The notes under the pieces: generated by a model
What the model was told of the DNA's origin: nothing
What the model saw: only the letters and a program-made list of their open reading frames with translations
Databases searched by the model: none
Position numbers and translations under genes: made by a program
Part shown: positions 1 to 9,031 of the stretch, piece after piece
How the letters are laid out: each line of letters starts with the position of its first letter
How positions within the stretch are numbered: position 1 is the stretch's first letter
Assembly (NCBI RefSeq): GCF_022655595.1
Contig: NZ_CP093379.1
Span: 2,988,010 to 3,052,009, forward strand
Direction: 5' to 3'
Source: Ignatzschineria rhizosphaerae
GTDB lineage: Bacteria; Pseudomonadota; Gammaproteobacteria; Cardiobacteriales; Wohlfahrtiimonadaceae
Length of the DNA stretch: 64,000 nucleotides

Positions 1-1
1 T

Positions 2-358
2 CATCCGCATGTTGCATGGGTGAAGCACCCAGGGCTTAAATCGAGTGAGTATTATGAGCGTGCACAGCAATATTTCCCGAAAGGTGTTGGGGCAATTTTT
101 ACCTTTGGTGTGAAAGGTGGGAAAGAGGCGAGCATTAAATTTATTGATAGTCTTGAGATCTTCTCATTGCTAGCAAATGTAGCTGATGCGAAGAGTCTTG
201 TGATTCATCCTGCGGGAACTACACATTCTCAATTAGATGAGGAAGGATTGAAAAAAGCAGGTGTCTTGCCGGAGCTTATTCGTCTTTCAATTGGCTTAGA
301 AGATGTAAATGACCTGATTAAAGATATTGATCAAGCTCTAGAAAAATCACAACAATAA
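2..358 (+). CDS. metY: O-acetylhomoserine sulfhydrylase, C-terminal part
   Basis: This is the C-terminal 118 residues of a PLP-dependent O-acetylhomoserine aminocarboxypropyltransferase, which makes homocysteine from O-acetylhomoserine and sulfide in the cytoplasm. The frame is open from base 2, upstream of the first possible GTG at 20, so the gene is cut by the window edge. Recognisable blocks are the HPGLKSSEYY segment, the FTFGVKGG strand and the LVIHPAGTTHSQL segment near the C terminus, typical of the Cys/Met metabolism PLP family. The PLP lysine lies outside the window. A hairpin terminator follows, and metA, which makes the substrate, lies 182 bp downstream on the same strand. Confidence 0.93.
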   Translation, partial: HPHVAWVKHPGLKSSEYYERAQQYFPKGVGAIFTFGVKGGKEASIKFIDSLEIFSLLANVADAKSLVIHPAGTTHSQLDEEGLKKAGVLPELIRLSIGLEDVNDLIKDIDQALEKSQQ

Positions 359-391
359 GAGATTCATAAGATGAATAATCTCTAAGAAAGG

Positions 392-424
392 GAGCTGTTT
401 AGGCAAGGTTAAGCAGCTCTTTTC
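392..424 (+). terminator. Terminator after metY
   Basis: GAGCTG at 392-397 pairs with CAGCTC at 414-419, extended inward by three further pairs, and is followed by TTTT. It separates metY from metA. Confidence 0.7.
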
Positions 425-540
425 TTGTTGGATCATTTTAGTAATAAAAGTTATTGGAAGACTATAGATATAACTTACAAGCTTGCACAGGAGAAAACTC
501 TCTTGGGTGAGTATGGTTAGATAGATGAAGGAGGCTAAAG

Positions 541-1464
541 ATGCCTGTAAAAATTCCTAGTCAACTGCCGGCATATCAAGTGCTGAAGAATGAAAATATA
601 TTTGTAATGGATGAAGATCGCGCCGTATCGCAAGATATACGCCCCCTTAAGATTGCGATTTTAAACTTAATGCCATTAAAAGAAGTGACAGAGACGCAGC
701 TTTTAAGAATGCTGGGCAATACTTCATTACAGATTGAGCCTGTATTTTTAGCAACAGAGAGTTATCAGCCTAAAAACACCGATAAAGAATATCTCAATGC
801 CTTTTATCGCACCTTTGATGAGATTAAAGAGGAAAATTTTGATGGTTTTATCATTACCGGTGCGCCAGTAGAAACATTGCCGTTTGAAGAGGTGCAATAT
901 TGGGATGAATTAAAAACGATTATGAAATGGGCTGATGAAAATGTCTTTTCAACACTCTATATCTGCTGGGGAGCGCAAGCTGGACTCTATTATCGTTATG
1001 GCGTGCCAAAGTATGATTTAGAGGAAAAGCGTTTTGGTGTTTTTTCTCATGATGTATTAGAGAAAAATGTGAAGTTGCTACGAGGATTTGATGATTCGTT
1101 TAACGCCCCCCATAGCCGGCATACAGAAGTGCGTAGGGAAGATATTGAAAAGCATGATGATTTAATGATTCTAGCAGAATCAGAAGATGCCGGTGTTCAT
1201 ATTGTCGCGAATAAAGATATGCGCCATGTTTATGTGATGGGGCATGGAGAATATGATGCCGATACCTTAGATCGTGAGTATCGAAGAGATATCGATAAGG
1301 GCGCAGTGATTGATCCTCCTAAAAATTATTACAAGTCTAATGACCCAACAAAAGCACCCCTTGTTACGTGGCGATCTCATGGCAATATGCTTTTTGCCAA
1401 TTGGTTGAACTATTGTGTTTACCAAGAAACGCCTTATGATCTTCACACTTTAAAACGTGATTAG
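541..1464 (+). CDS. metA: Homoserine O-acetyltransferase (MetA family)
   Basis: A 307-residue MetA-family acyltransferase that activates homoserine for methionine synthesis. The class-I amidotransferase-like fold is clear: GAPVE at 107-111, nucleophile Cys142 in the CWGAQ motif, and His235 and Glu237 in GHGEYD. Residue 111 is Glu. In this family Glu111 marks acetyl-CoA users and Gly marks succinyl-CoA users such as E. coli, so the product is probably O-acetylhomoserine. That fits the metY gene just upstream, which uses O-acetylhomoserine. The start ATG has a GGAGG Shine-Dalgarno sequence at about 530-534. The substrate is inferred from one residue and context; many databases would name it homoserine O-succinyltransferase. 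Confidence 0.93.
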   Translation: MPVKIPSQLPAYQVLKNENIFVMDEDRAVSQDIRPLKIAILNLMPLKEVTETQLLRMLGNTSLQIEPVFLATESYQPKNTDKEYLNAFYRTFDEIKEENFDGFIITGAPVETLPFEEVQYWDELKTIMKWADENVFSTLYICWGAQAGLYYRYGVPKYDLEEKRFGVFSHDVLEKNVKLLRGFDDSFNAPHSRHTEVRREDIEKHDDLMILAESEDAGVHIVANKDMRHVYVMGHGEYDADTLDREYRRDIDKGAVIDPPKNYYKSNDPTKAPLVTWRSHGNMLFANWLNYCVYQETPYDLHTLKRD

Positions 1465-1465
1465 T

Positions 1466-1492
1466 TTGGAAAATGTAAAAATAACGTATAAT
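1466..1492 (+). promoter_or_regulatory. Possible sigma70 promoter for the L,D-transpeptidase gene
   Basis: TTGGAA at 1466-1471 and TATAAT at 1487-1492 are separated by 15 bp, which is short. The -10 is a perfect match. It lies about 140 bp upstream of the 1633 start and overlaps nothing else. Confidence 0.35.
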
Positions 1493-1632
1493 AGTCAGTC
1501 GGTTGAGTTGCCTAGTGCTATTTATACTTTTCTCTCAATGTATGAGGTGGGTCTTTATAGATCTATCTGAAATCAATGATTTAGAGAAGTATTTTGAATT
1601 GCTAATATAGAGATAGATAGAGATATAAGAGA

Positions 1633-3564
1633 ATGAAGAGAAATCTAATAACTGTTGGTTTAATGCTTGCCTTAGTGCCGGCACTTTTAGAGGCTGCGCC
1701 AAAAGCTAGTCAAGAGAGTGTTGAGATAAAAATAGATTTAAATAACGTTTCAACACTAGAGAGTATCTTCTCAGGCGATGTATCGACAAAAGAGATCTCT
1801 GATCTGCAAGAGAGTAGTAATACGGCACCTGTCACTGAGGTTAATGAAGTAGAGGCTATTGGTGAAGTTGTGATTAAGCCGCAGCCAAAGGTTAATCAGC
1901 CTATAACGGTGAAGCCCCATGTTACTTATGTCCCTAAAACAGAAGCGCAAAAGCAAAAAGAAGCTTTAGAGATGCTCGAAAACTTCCAAGCATTTTCAAT
2001 GCCGGAAAATGCAATAGATTATCGTGCGAAGGCTTCTTTCTGGGCAGAAAAAGTAGCTCAAGCTGATCTTCCTTATCAGTATAAGTCTCGTTTAGCGGCA
2101 AAAGATCGTCAAGATTTTAAAGAGAATTATCTCGATAAGATTAATAGCGGGGAGATTACGCCTGTGGAGTTGGTGACCGTTAAAGGATTAACTTCACAAG
2201 GTGAATCGCTTTATCAGGTGCTATTAGAGAGTGAGGGGGAGGGGCTCATTCCTTCTCTTTATCATGTTGGTCGAATTGAGAATCTCTTACAAAGTAGGGA
2301 TCTTGCAGCACATCAAGCAGAGCTCTTAGAGCTGCTTTATGATGGGGGGTTAACTTATATTCGAGATATGGTTTTAGGAATGCCAGAAGTAAAGCGACAG
2401 GATCCTGATTGGTTATTACAGGGGCGATCATTAAATATCAGCGATGCGATGGTTCAAGCCTTACAAAGTAGTGACTTAAAGGCTACTTTTTTAGAATTTG
2501 CGCCGCAATATCCTGAATATCAGAATTTAAAACGTGCATTAGCAGCTTATAAAGCGAGAGAGTCAGAGGTTGAGCCTGCGATGGTTCCTATGGGGGCGAC
2601 TATAAAACCTGGTGTGGGTGGTGAGCGAGTGGTTGCAATGCGTGATCGGCTGAACTATTTAGGTTATGACGCAGGTGATGCTGATAATTATGATCCAAAA
2701 ATGGTTGAAGCTGTTAAGGCTTTCCAAAGAACGCATCTTTTAGAGCCCGATGGTGCGCCGGGGCGTAAAACGATTGTAGAACTTAATCGCTCAGATGATG
2801 AACGTATTAAACAGATTCAAATTAACCTTGAGAGATGGCGCTGGATGCCAGCATCAATGGGCGAGCATTATGTTGCAGTTGATATCCCAGGGTTTCGTTA
2901 TTCTGTGATGAAAGATGGTGAAGAGGTCTTAACGGCAAAAACAATTGTGGGAAGAGATGCCAGAAAAACACCAGTATTTATGTCTCCAATGAGCTATATC
3001 GTCTTTAGTCCTTATTGGCATGTGCCAAGATCAATGGCAGTTAAGGACTTTTTACCACGATTAAAACGGGATCCATATGCATTAAATAGATCTAAAATTA
3101 GAGTATTTAGAGGTGGGCAGGAGATTGATCCTGGTAGTGTAGATTGGTCGCAATACAATAGTAATAACTTCCCATTTCAGTTAAGACAAGATCCAGGTGA
3201 TTACAACTCGCTAGGGCGCGTAAAGTTCATGTTCCCTAATGAGCACGCCATCTATCTTCATGATACGCCCTCGAAATCTCTCTTCAATAGAACCTCTCGT
3301 GATTTTAGTTCAGGGTGTGTGAGAATCGAGAACCCTGAAGAATTAGCTGAGTATTTTTTAGGCGAGGCAGGGTGGGATCAAAACCGTATAAGCTCGGCTT
3401 TTAGGCGCTCTTCAGAGGCTCATGTCAGTTTGGCAAAGGATAAAAAGATCCCTGTCTATACTTTATACATGACAACAAGAGTTGAGGGTGATAGTATTTC
3501 ATTCCGTGCTGACATCTACAGCAAAGATAAAGTACTTATTGATGCGCTTCATCAGCTTCAATAA
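1633..3564 (+). CDS. YcbB-type L,D-transpeptidase (murein)
   Basis: A 643-residue exported enzyme predicted to form 3-3 crosslinks in peptidoglycan in the periplasm. A signal peptide is visible (MKRN, hydrophobic core, cleavage near AAPKA). A low-complexity linker follows, then a YcbB-like scaffold domain. A peptidoglycan-binding module sits near residues 325-385 (RVVAMRDRLNYLGY, VKAFQRTHLLEPDG). The C-terminal YkuD domain has catalytic Cys562 in the SSGCVRI motif and an upstream HDTPSK histidine. Length and domain order match E. coli LdtD (YcbB, about 615 residues). It stands alone between metA and the tRNA operon. The family assignment is firm; which Ldt paralogue it equals is less so. Confidence 0.9.
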   Translation: MKRNLITVGLMLALVPALLEAAPKASQESVEIKIDLNNVSTLESIFSGDVSTKEISDLQESSNTAPVTEVNEVEAIGEVVIKPQPKVNQPITVKPHVTYVPKTEAQKQKEALEMLENFQAFSMPENAIDYRAKASFWAEKVAQADLPYQYKSRLAAKDRQDFKENYLDKINSGEITPVELVTVKGLTSQGESLYQVLLESEGEGLIPSLYHVGRIENLLQSRDLAAHQAELLELLYDGGLTYIRDMVLGMPEVKRQDPDWLLQGRSLNISDAMVQALQSSDLKATFLEFAPQYPEYQNLKRALAAYKARESEVEPAMVPMGATIKPGVGGERVVAMRDRLNYLGYDAGDADNYDPKMVEAVKAFQRTHLLEPDGAPGRKTIVELNRSDDERIKQIQINLERWRWMPASMGEHYVAVDIPGFRYSVMKDGEEVLTAKTIVGRDARKTPVFMSPMSYIVFSPYWHVPRSMAVKDFLPRLKRDPYALNRSKIRVFRGGQEIDPGSVDWSQYNSNNFPFQLRQDPGDYNSLGRVKFMFPNEHAIYLHDTPSKSLFNRTSRDFSSGCVRIENPEELAEYFLGEAGWDQNRISSAFRRSSEAHVSLAKDKKIPVYTLYMTTRVEGDSISFRADIYSKDKVLIDALHQLQ

Positions 3565-3627
3565 GTGGTGCAAAATAGGTGTCTTCGGTTGGTTTGAAAG
3601 GTGGTAAAAAATTAACCACAAATCAAA

Positions 3628-3655
3628 TTGACAGATCAAAAACACGGTGTATAAT
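3628..3655 (+). promoter_or_regulatory. Sigma70 promoter of the tRNA-tuf operon
   Basis: A perfect TTGACA (3628-3633), 16-bp spacer and perfect TATAAT (3650-3655) lie 12 bp upstream of the first tRNA. This is the expected strong promoter for the tRNA-tufB transcript. Confidence 0.8.
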
Positions 3656-3667
3656 GATGACTTCTTT

Positions 3668-3752
3668 GGTGGAGTTCCCGAGTGGTTAAAGGGACTAGAC
3701 TGTAAATCTGGCGGCTATGCCTTCGAAGGTTCGAATCCTTCCTCCACCACCA
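3668..3752 (+). tRNA. tRNA-Tyr (GTA)
   Basis: An 85-nt class II tRNA with encoded CCA. The acceptor arms GGTGGAG and CTCCACC pair fully. The anticodon GTA is at 3702-3704, and the TTCGAATC T-loop is intact. First gene of the tRNA-tuf operon. Confidence 0.96.
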
Positions 3753-3768
3753 ATTTTAAATGAGTTTT

Positions 3769-3842
3769 GCGGGTGTAGTTCAATGGTAGAATCTCAGCCT
3801 TCCAAGCTGATTGTGTGGGTTCGATTCCCATCACCCGCTCCA
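3769..3842 (+). tRNA. tRNA-Gly (TCC)
   Basis: A 74-nt tRNA with acceptor pair GCGGGTG/CACCCGC and encoded CCA. The anticodon is TCC at 3801-3803 in a CTTCCAA loop. It lies 16 bp after tRNA-Tyr. Confidence 0.96.
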
Positions 3843-3846
3843 TTTT

Positions 3847-3922
<76 letters not shown>

Positions 3923-3964
3923 TTCCCCTTCCGTGTAATTAATCTAATCTAAAAGAGTGATATT

Positions 3965-5155
3965 ATGTCAAAGGAAACTTTCAGTCGTAGTAAGCCGCAC
4001 GTTAACGTCGGTACAATTGGACATGTTGACCATGGTAAAACAACTTTAACAGCTGCTTTAACTAAAGTAGGTAACGAAGCTGTTGGTGGTAATGTTCGTG
4101 CATATGATCAGATCGATAACGCACCGGAAGAGAGAGAGCGTGGTATTACGATTTCTACTTCACACGTTGAGTATGAATCACCAAATCGTCACTATGCACA
4201 CGTTGACTGCCCAGGTCACGCGGACTATGTTAAAAACATGATTACTGGTGCAGCACAAATGGACGGAGCAATCCTCGTTTGTTCAGCAGCAGATGGCCCT
4301 ATGCCGCAAACTCGTGAGCACATCCTTTTATCACGCCAAGTCGGTGTTCCATATATCGTTGTTTTCTTAAACAAAGCAGATATGGTTGATGATGCTGAGT
4401 TGATCGAATTAGTTGAGATGGAAGTTCGTGAACTTCTTGATGCTTACGAGTTCCCTGGTGATGATACTCCAGTGATCGTAGGTTCAGCGCTTAAAGCAAT
4501 CGAAGGTGATGAGTCTGAGATTGGTGTTCCAGCAATTAAAAAACTTCTTGATGCATTAGATACTTGGATTCCACAGCCAGAGCGTGAAATCGATAAAGCA
4601 TTCTTAATGCCTATCGAAGACGTATTCTCAATTTCAGGTCGTGGTACAGTTGTAACTGGCCGTATCGAGTCTGGTATTGTTAAAACTGGTGAAGAGCTTG
4701 AGATTGTTGGTATTCGTCCAACAGCTAAAACAACTTGTACTGGTGTTGAGATGTTCCGTAAGCTTCTTGATCGTGGTGAAGCGGGAGATAACGTTGGTGT
4801 TCTTCTTCGTGGTACTAAGCGTGAAGATGTAGAGCGTGGTCAAGTATTAGCAAAACCAGGTTCAATCAAACCACATACAAAATTTGAAGCAGAAGTATAC
4901 GTACTTTCAAAAGAAGAGGGTGGTCGTCACACTCCATTCTTCAAAGGTTACCGTCCACAATTCTATTTCCGTACAACAGACGTAACTGGTGCTTGTGAGC
5001 TTCCAGAGGGCGTGGAAATGGTAATGCCTGGTGATAACGTGAAGATGGTTGTTGAGTTAATCAACCCAATCGCGATGGATGAAGGTTTACGTTTCGCAAT
5101 CCGTGAAGGCGGTCGTACAGTTGGTGCGGGCGTTGTAGCTAAAGTTATTGCATAA
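3965..5155 (+). CDS. tuf: Elongation factor Tu
   Basis: A 396-residue GTPase that delivers aminoacyl-tRNA to the ribosome. G1 is GHVDHGKT near residue 19, the switch region RGITI is near 60, G3 is DCPGHADY, and G4 is NKADMVDD. Full length, ending in VVAKVIA as usual. It lies directly after the Tyr-Gly-Thr tRNAs and before tRNA-Trp, the tufB context, and is probably co-transcribed from the promoter at 3628. A second tuf copy elsewhere in the genome is common but cannot be seen here. Confidence 0.98.
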   Translation: MSKETFSRSKPHVNVGTIGHVDHGKTTLTAALTKVGNEAVGGNVRAYDQIDNAPEERERGITISTSHVEYESPNRHYAHVDCPGHADYVKNMITGAAQMDGAILVCSAADGPMPQTREHILLSRQVGVPYIVVFLNKADMVDDAELIELVEMEVRELLDAYEFPGDDTPVIVGSALKAIEGDESEIGVPAIKKLLDALDTWIPQPEREIDKAFLMPIEDVFSISGRGTVVTGRIESGIVKTGEELEIVGIRPTAKTTCTGVEMFRKLLDRGEAGDNVGVLLRGTKREDVERGQVLAKPGSIKPHTKFEAEVYVLSKEEGGRHTPFFKGYRPQFYFRTTDVTGACELPEGVEMVMPGDNVKMVVELINPIAMDEGLRFAIREGGRTVGAGVVAKVIA

Positions 5156-5173
5156 TTACTGCTAGCAGTATTT

Positions 5174-5249
5174 GGGTCAATAGCTCAATTGGCAGAGCGA
5201 CGGTCTCCAAAACCGTAGGTTGAGGGTTCGATTCCTTCTTGGCCCGCCA
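5174..5249 (+). tRNA. tRNA-Trp (CCA)
   Basis: A 76-nt tRNA. The acceptor arms GGGTCAA/TTGGCCC pair with one G-T, and GCCA is encoded. The anticodon CCA is at 5207-5209. Placed between tuf and secE as in enterobacteria. Confidence 0.95.
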
Positions 5250-5256
5250 CAAAGAT

Positions 5257-5288
5257 AAAGCAGTCAGTAGTTTCTGACTGCTTTTATT
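5257..5288 (+). terminator. Terminator after tRNA-Trp
   Basis: AAAGCAGTCAG (5257-5267) pairs perfectly with CTGACTGCTTT (5274-5284) and a T-rich tail follows. A TATAAT at 5311-5316 just beyond it is a likely -10 for secE. Confidence 0.8.
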
Positions 5289-5335
5289 TTATGTAATTAA
5301 AATAATCTAGTATAATGCAAAGTTTATGTGCATGA

Positions 5336-5779
5336 ATGAGAAGTAATAAGATGAATACAAAGAAAAAGTCTGACGTGATTAAGGCGGAACAAACAGCTTC
5401 TAAGAAAACTGCTCCGGTGAAAGGTCAAGAAGTAAAAAGTGGGAAAGCTATGGTTTGGCTTGCGGCTCTAATTGCGTTAGTCGGCATTGTTGCTTACTAC
5501 TATTTTGAAGATGTGAATGCTTTATATGCATTTGGTGCATTGATTGCGGGTATTGCAATTGGTGCTGGGGTGTTTTTTGTTTCCCCAAGTGGAAAGAACT
5601 TAGTAGTGTTTTTTAAAGAGGCAAGAATGGAGCTTCGTCGAGTGGTTTGGCCATCGATGGATGAGACTCGTAAGATGACGATTTTAGTGGTCATTGTTAT
5701 GGTGATTACCTTGCTATTCTTAATGTTCGTTGATTTTATTATTAAAAATATTATTTCATTTATTTTGTCATTTTCGTAG
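5336..5779 (+). CDS. secE: Preprotein translocase subunit SecE
   Basis: Essential small subunit of the SecYEG channel in the inner membrane. The 147-residue product has a Lys-rich cytoplasmic N terminus, two hydrophobic segments near residues 40-80, and the conserved cytoplasmic helix EARMELRRVVWPSMDETRKM before a last membrane segment. This is the three-segment form found in gammaproteobacteria. A second in-frame ATG at 5351 would give 142 residues, and neither start has a strong ribosome-binding site. nusG begins 10 bp downstream, the standard secE-nusG pair. Confidence 0.95.
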   Translation: MRSNKMNTKKKSDVIKAEQTASKKTAPVKGQEVKSGKAMVWLAALIALVGIVAYYYFEDVNALYAFGALIAGIAIGAGVFFVSPSGKNLVVFFKEARMELRRVVWPSMDETRKMTILVVIVMVITLLFLMFVDFIIKNIISFILSFS

Positions 5780-5788
5780 GAGAAAAAT

Positions 5789-6316
5789 ATGCATTGGTAT
5801 GTGATACAAGCTTATTCTGGGTACGAAGGACAAGTTGTTCGTGCGTTGCATGAGTATATTGCTCGTGAAGGCTTTGAGTCTAAGTTTGGCGAGATTTTAG
5901 TGCCAACTGAAGAAGTTGTAGAAGTAAAAGATGGAAAGCGTCGTAAAAGTGAGCGTAAGTTCTTTCCAGGATATGTGCTTATTCAGGCAGATATGGATGA
6001 GGAAGTTTGGCATCTAGTAAATAGTGTTCCACGAGTGATTGGTTTTGTCGGTGGAAAGAGTGATCGTCCTAGTCCTATCTCTGAAAAAGAAGCGAATGCG
6101 ATTTTAAATCGTATTGCGCAAGCAGAAGAAGGGCCAAGATTGAAAGTGCTTTATGAAATCGGGGAAGAAGTTCGCGTGATTGATGGTCCATTTAATGAGT
6201 TTAATGGCTCTGTCACCGAGGTGGACTCTGAGAAAGGTCGCATAAAAGTATCGGTAATGATTTTTGGTCGTGCAACGCCGGTGGATCTTGAGTTTAGTCA
6301 GGTCGAAAAAATTTAA
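5789..6316 (+). CDS. nusG: Transcription termination/antitermination factor NusG
   Basis: A 175-residue transcription factor that binds RNA polymerase and couples it to Rho or to ribosomes. It has the NGN domain ([13 protein letters not shown] through [10 protein letters not shown]) and a C-terminal KOW domain ([18 protein letters not shown]). A GGAGAAAA ribosome-binding site lies just before ATG 5789. Cotranscribed with secE and ended by the hairpin at 6392-6447. Confidence 0.97.
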   Translation: MHWYVIQAYSGYEGQVVRALHEYIAREGFESKFGEILVPTEEVVEVKDGKRRKSERKFFPGYVLIQADMDEEVWHLVNSVPRVIGFVGGKSDRPSPISEKEANAILNRIAQAEEGPRLKVLYEIGEEVRVIDGPFNEFNGSVTEVDSEKGRIKVSVMIFGRATPVDLEFSQVEKI

Positions 6317-6391
6317 TACTATCTGCGATTTATCGTCAATAGTTGATCGCTTAAGAGTTCTTTGGTTAAGTGTCTTTTAAGTGTCAAAGAA

Positions 6392-6447
6392 TAATAAATC
6401 TCTAGATGTTGCCTAAGACGACGGTCTGTAATATCTAGAGATTTTAT
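6392..6447 (+). terminator. Terminator between nusG and rplK
   Basis: Near-perfect arms of about 15 nt (6392-6406 and 6432-6447, core ATCTCTAGAT/ATCTAGAGAT) with a T-rich 3' side. It separates secE-nusG from the ribosomal protein operon. Confidence 0.75.
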
Positions 6448-6449
6448 TG

Positions 6450-6478
6450 TTGCTGCTGTATAAAAATAGTGGTACAAT
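6450..6478 (+). promoter_or_regulatory. Promoter of the rplKAJL-rpoBC operon
   Basis: TTGCTG at 6450-6455, a 17-bp spacer and TACAAT at 6473-6478, placed right after the terminator and 60 bp before rplK. This matches the PL11 position in E. coli. Confidence 0.65.
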
Positions 6479-6538
6479 GCTGAGTCTTTTAAAACTGGGG
6501 AGCAGAAATGCGTTTGACCCGTCAATAGGAGTAGCCTC

Positions 6539-6970
6539 ATGGCAAAAAAAGTAATGTCTTATATCAACTTGCAGGTAGCTGCAGGTAAAGCGAATCCATC
6601 GCCACCAATCGGACCTGCTCTTGGTCAACATGGTGTGAATATCATGGAATTCTGTAAAGCGTTTAACGCAGCGACTCAACAACTTGAACCAGGAATGCCT
6701 ATTCCAGTTGTGATCACTGTTTATAGTGACCGTTCATTCACGTTCATCACTAAAACGCCACCAGCAGCATATCTTCTTAAGAAAGCAGCTGGAATCAAAT
6801 CTGGAAGTCCAAAACCAAATACACAAAAAGTTGGTAAAGTGACTCGTGCGCAATTAGAAGAAATTGCGAAAACTAAAGAGCCAGATTTATCATCAGCGGA
6901 TCTTGATGCAGCGGTGAAAATCATTGCAGGAAGTGCGCGCTCAATGGGTATCGAAGTGGAGGGCGTGTAA
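6539..6970 (+). CDS. rplK: 50S ribosomal protein L11
   Basis: A 143-residue protein of the GTPase-associated centre that binds 23S rRNA with L10. The N-terminal Pro-rich region ([24 protein letters not shown]) and C-terminal rRNA-binding domain ([12 protein letters not shown]) are typical and complete. ATG preceded by AGGAG. rplA follows after 1 bp. Confidence 0.98.
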   Translation: MAKKVMSYINLQVAAGKANPSPPIGPALGQHGVNIMEFCKAFNAATQQLEPGMPIPVVITVYSDRSFTFITKTPPAAYLLKKAAGIKSGSPKPNTQKVGKVTRAQLEEIAKTKEPDLSSADLDAAVKIIAGSARSMGIEVEGV

Positions 6971-6971
6971 G

Positions 6972-7661
6972 ATGGCTAAGTTAACTAAAAAACAAAAAGC
7001 AATTTTAGAGCTTGTTGATGCTACTAAAGTATACACTTTAACAGAAGCAGTTGAATTACTTGGTAAAGTGCCAGCGGCTAAATTTGAAGAATCTTTTGAA
7101 GTTGCGTTAAACCTTGGTGTTGATCCACGTAAATCAGACCAAGTTGTTCGCGGTGCGACAGTAATGCCTAACGGAACTGGTAAAGATGTTCGCGTAGCAG
7201 TATTTGCACAAGGTGCTAATGCTGAAGCAGCAAAAGCTGCTGGTGCAGACGTTGTTGGTTTTGAAGATTTAGCAGAAAGCATTAAAGGTGGCGATTTAAA
7301 CTTTGACGTTGTAATCGCAACGCCAGATGCTATGCGTGTTGTTGGACAATTAGGTCAAGTGTTAGGTCCACGTGGCTTAATGCCTAACCCACGTGTTGGT
7401 ACAGTAACTCCTGATGTTGCAACGGCAGTTACTAATGCAAAATCTGGTCAGGTTCGTTTCCGTACTGATAAGTCAGGTATTGTTCACGCTGCAATCGGTA
7501 AAGCAAACTTCGATGTTGAAAAACTTCGTGGCAACTTACAAGCATTGATCGCAGAAGTAACACGTTTGAAGCCTGCTTCAGCAAAAGGTGTTTACATCAA
7601 AAAATTAACAGTATCTACGACTATGGGTCCTGGTATTGCTGTTGATTTGGCATCAGTATAA
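6972..7661 (+). CDS. rplA: 50S ribosomal protein L1
   Basis: A 229-residue L1-stalk protein and probable autogenous repressor of rplKA translation. The start is ATG 6972 ([16 protein letters not shown]), immediately after the rplK stop. The frame stays open upstream to an ATG at 6924 inside rplK, but that extension is not L1 sequence. The family block [21 protein letters not shown] is present. Confidence 0.97.
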   Translation: MAKLTKKQKAILELVDATKVYTLTEAVELLGKVPAAKFEESFEVALNLGVDPRKSDQVVRGATVMPNGTGKDVRVAVFAQGANAEAAKAAGADVVGFEDLAESIKGGDLNFDVVIATPDAMRVVGQLGQVLGPRGLMPNPRVGTVTPDVATAVTNAKSGQVRFRTDKSGIVHAAIGKANFDVEKLRGNLQALIAEVTRLKPASAKGVYIKKLTVSTTMGPGIAVDLASV

Positions 7662-7871
7662 GTATTTAAAAGAATACGAACTTATCTTTTGATTAATTCA
7701 TTAATTAAAGGTGAGTCTAAGACCGTAGATGCGGGGGTAGCTTGCTACCTTTGCTTAATTACGAAAGTTGTCTACGTAGACGGTGGTTCTAAATTAGGGT
7801 TACCGTAGGGCCAAGTGTAAAAGCTTGGGTTTGTAGGTGGTAAGAAATTACCAAAAATGTAAAGGTGAAAA
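7662..7871 (+). promoter_or_regulatory. rplJL leader, probable L10-L12 autoregulatory site
   Basis: A 210-nt gap inside the operon with several paired segments, including GTCTACGTAGAC around 7769-7780. In E. coli this leader binds the L10(L12)4 complex to repress rplJL translation. Function is inferred from position and structure, not from a matched motif. Confidence 0.55.
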
Positions 7872-8381
7872 ATGAGTTCTTTGCAAAGTAAACAAGAAGT
7901 GGTTCAAGAAGTTAATGGGGTAGCAAATGGTGCTCACTCATTAGTACTTTCAGAATACCACGGGCTTACGGTAGCTCAGATTACATCTCTTCGTAATGCG
8001 GCAAGATCAGCAAATGTTGATATCCGTGTTGTGAAAAACACATTAGCAAGACTTGCATTAAAAGACACACAGTTTGAAGATGCAATTCCAAGTCTTGTAG
8101 GACCAATCATCATGGCTTTCTCTATGAGCGAGGAAGATCCAGTTGCTGGTGCACGTGTTATTCACACTTTCCTTAAGGAAAAAGCGAATGAGAAGTTAGT
8201 TGTTAAAGCAATTGCACACGACGGTGAAGTTCACGACGGTTCTGCATTGAAAGCAATCGCATCACTCCCAACGAAGGAAGAAGCGATTTCAATGTTCTTA
8301 GCTGTATTGAAAGCACCAGTTCAGAAGCTTGCGGCAACTTTAGCTTCAGTAAGAGACAAGAAAGAAGCAGAAGCTGCTTAA
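7872..8381 (+). CDS. rplJ: 50S ribosomal protein L10
   Basis: A 169-residue stalk base protein that anchors L7/L12 dimers and contacts 23S rRNA near L11. The N-terminal HSLVLSEYHGLTVAQIT and VVKNTLARLAL rRNA-binding segments are standard. The C-terminal helix (EEAISMFLAVLKAPVQKLAATLASVRD) is the L12-binding part. AGGTG ribosome-binding site. rplL starts 73 bp downstream. Confidence 0.97.
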   Translation: MSSLQSKQEVVQEVNGVANGAHSLVLSEYHGLTVAQITSLRNAARSANVDIRVVKNTLARLALKDTQFEDAIPSLVGPIIMAFSMSEEDPVAGARVIHTFLKEKANEKLVVKAIAHDGEVHDGSALKAIASLPTKEEAISMFLAVLKAPVQKLAATLASVRDKKEAEAA

Positions 8382-8454
8382 TTGTTTTACTGATAGTTCT
8401 AAGTTTAGAATTATTAACCAATCAAAAATTTAAGTTAATTTTAGGAGTTATATT

Positions 8455-8826
8455 ATGGCAATCTCACATGAAGATATCCTTAATGCAATCGAAGAGATGA
8501 AAACTGCAGAAGTTATGGAGTTAATCTCAGCAATCGAAGAAAAATTCGGCGTAACTGCAGCAGTAGCTGTAGCAGCAGGTCCAGCAGGCGACGCTGGCGC
8601 AGCAGCAGAAGCTCAAACTGAGTTTGATGTTGTAATGACTTCAGCAGGCGAGAAGAAAATCAACGTGATCAAAGTTGTACGTGGAATCACAGGTCTTGGT
8701 CTTGGTGATGCTAAAGCACTCGTTGAGAGCGCACCAGCAACAATCAAAGAGCAAGTATCTAAAGATGAAGCTGACAAAATCAAAGCTGAGCTTGAAGAAG
8801 CTGGCGCATCAGTTGAGCTCAAATAA
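8455..8826 (+). CDS. rplL: 50S ribosomal protein L7/L12
   Basis: A 123-residue acidic stalk protein that recruits translational GTPases. The N-terminal dimerisation domain, an Ala-rich hinge ([18 protein letters not shown]) and the C-terminal factor-binding domain ([24 protein letters not shown]) are all present. AGGAG lies upstream of ATG. Confidence 0.98.
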   Translation: MAISHEDILNAIEEMKTAEVMELISAIEEKFGVTAAVAVAAGPAGDAGAAAEAQTEFDVVMTSAGEKKINVIKVVRGITGLGLGDAKALVESAPATIKEQVSKDEADKIKAELEEAGASVELK

Positions 8827-8899
8827 TCAGGCTATAATTAAAAGAGATGATTTATTATCTGCCTGATATAAAAGGGCGCTCTTTTAATTAAGATTGAAC

Positions 8900-8933
8900 A
8901 GTAAAGGCTAGGGTTTTGACTCTAGCCTTTACT
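8900..8933 (+). other. Perfect hairpin in the rplL-rpoB gap
   Basis: A perfect 12-bp stem: 8900-8911 (AGTAAAGGCTAG) with 8922-8933. There is no T run, so it is more likely a partial attenuator or RNase III processing site than a full terminator. In E. coli the rplL-rpoB gap holds both an attenuator and an RNase III site. Confidence 0.6.
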
Positions 8934-8960
8934 AGCTTCTAAAAAATATTTTTCGAGCGT

Positions 8961-8995
8961 ATAAATTAGGCCTTTTGGCCAAAGGATTAATTTAT
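8961..8995 (+). other. Second hairpin in the rplL-rpoB gap
   Basis: ATAAATTA (8961-8968) pairs with TAATTTAT (8988-8995), with inner CCTTT/AAAGG pairing. Lies 37 bp upstream of rpoB and may affect rpoB translation or message processing. Confidence 0.45.
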
Positions 8996-9031
8996 ATGTT
9001 TACACTCCCCATCATATGAGGAATACATTGC

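Noticed and set aside
6924..6971. Upstream extension of rplA to an ATG at 6924
   Set aside because: It lies within rplK in another frame and is not L1 sequence; ATG 6972 gives the normal L1 N terminus.
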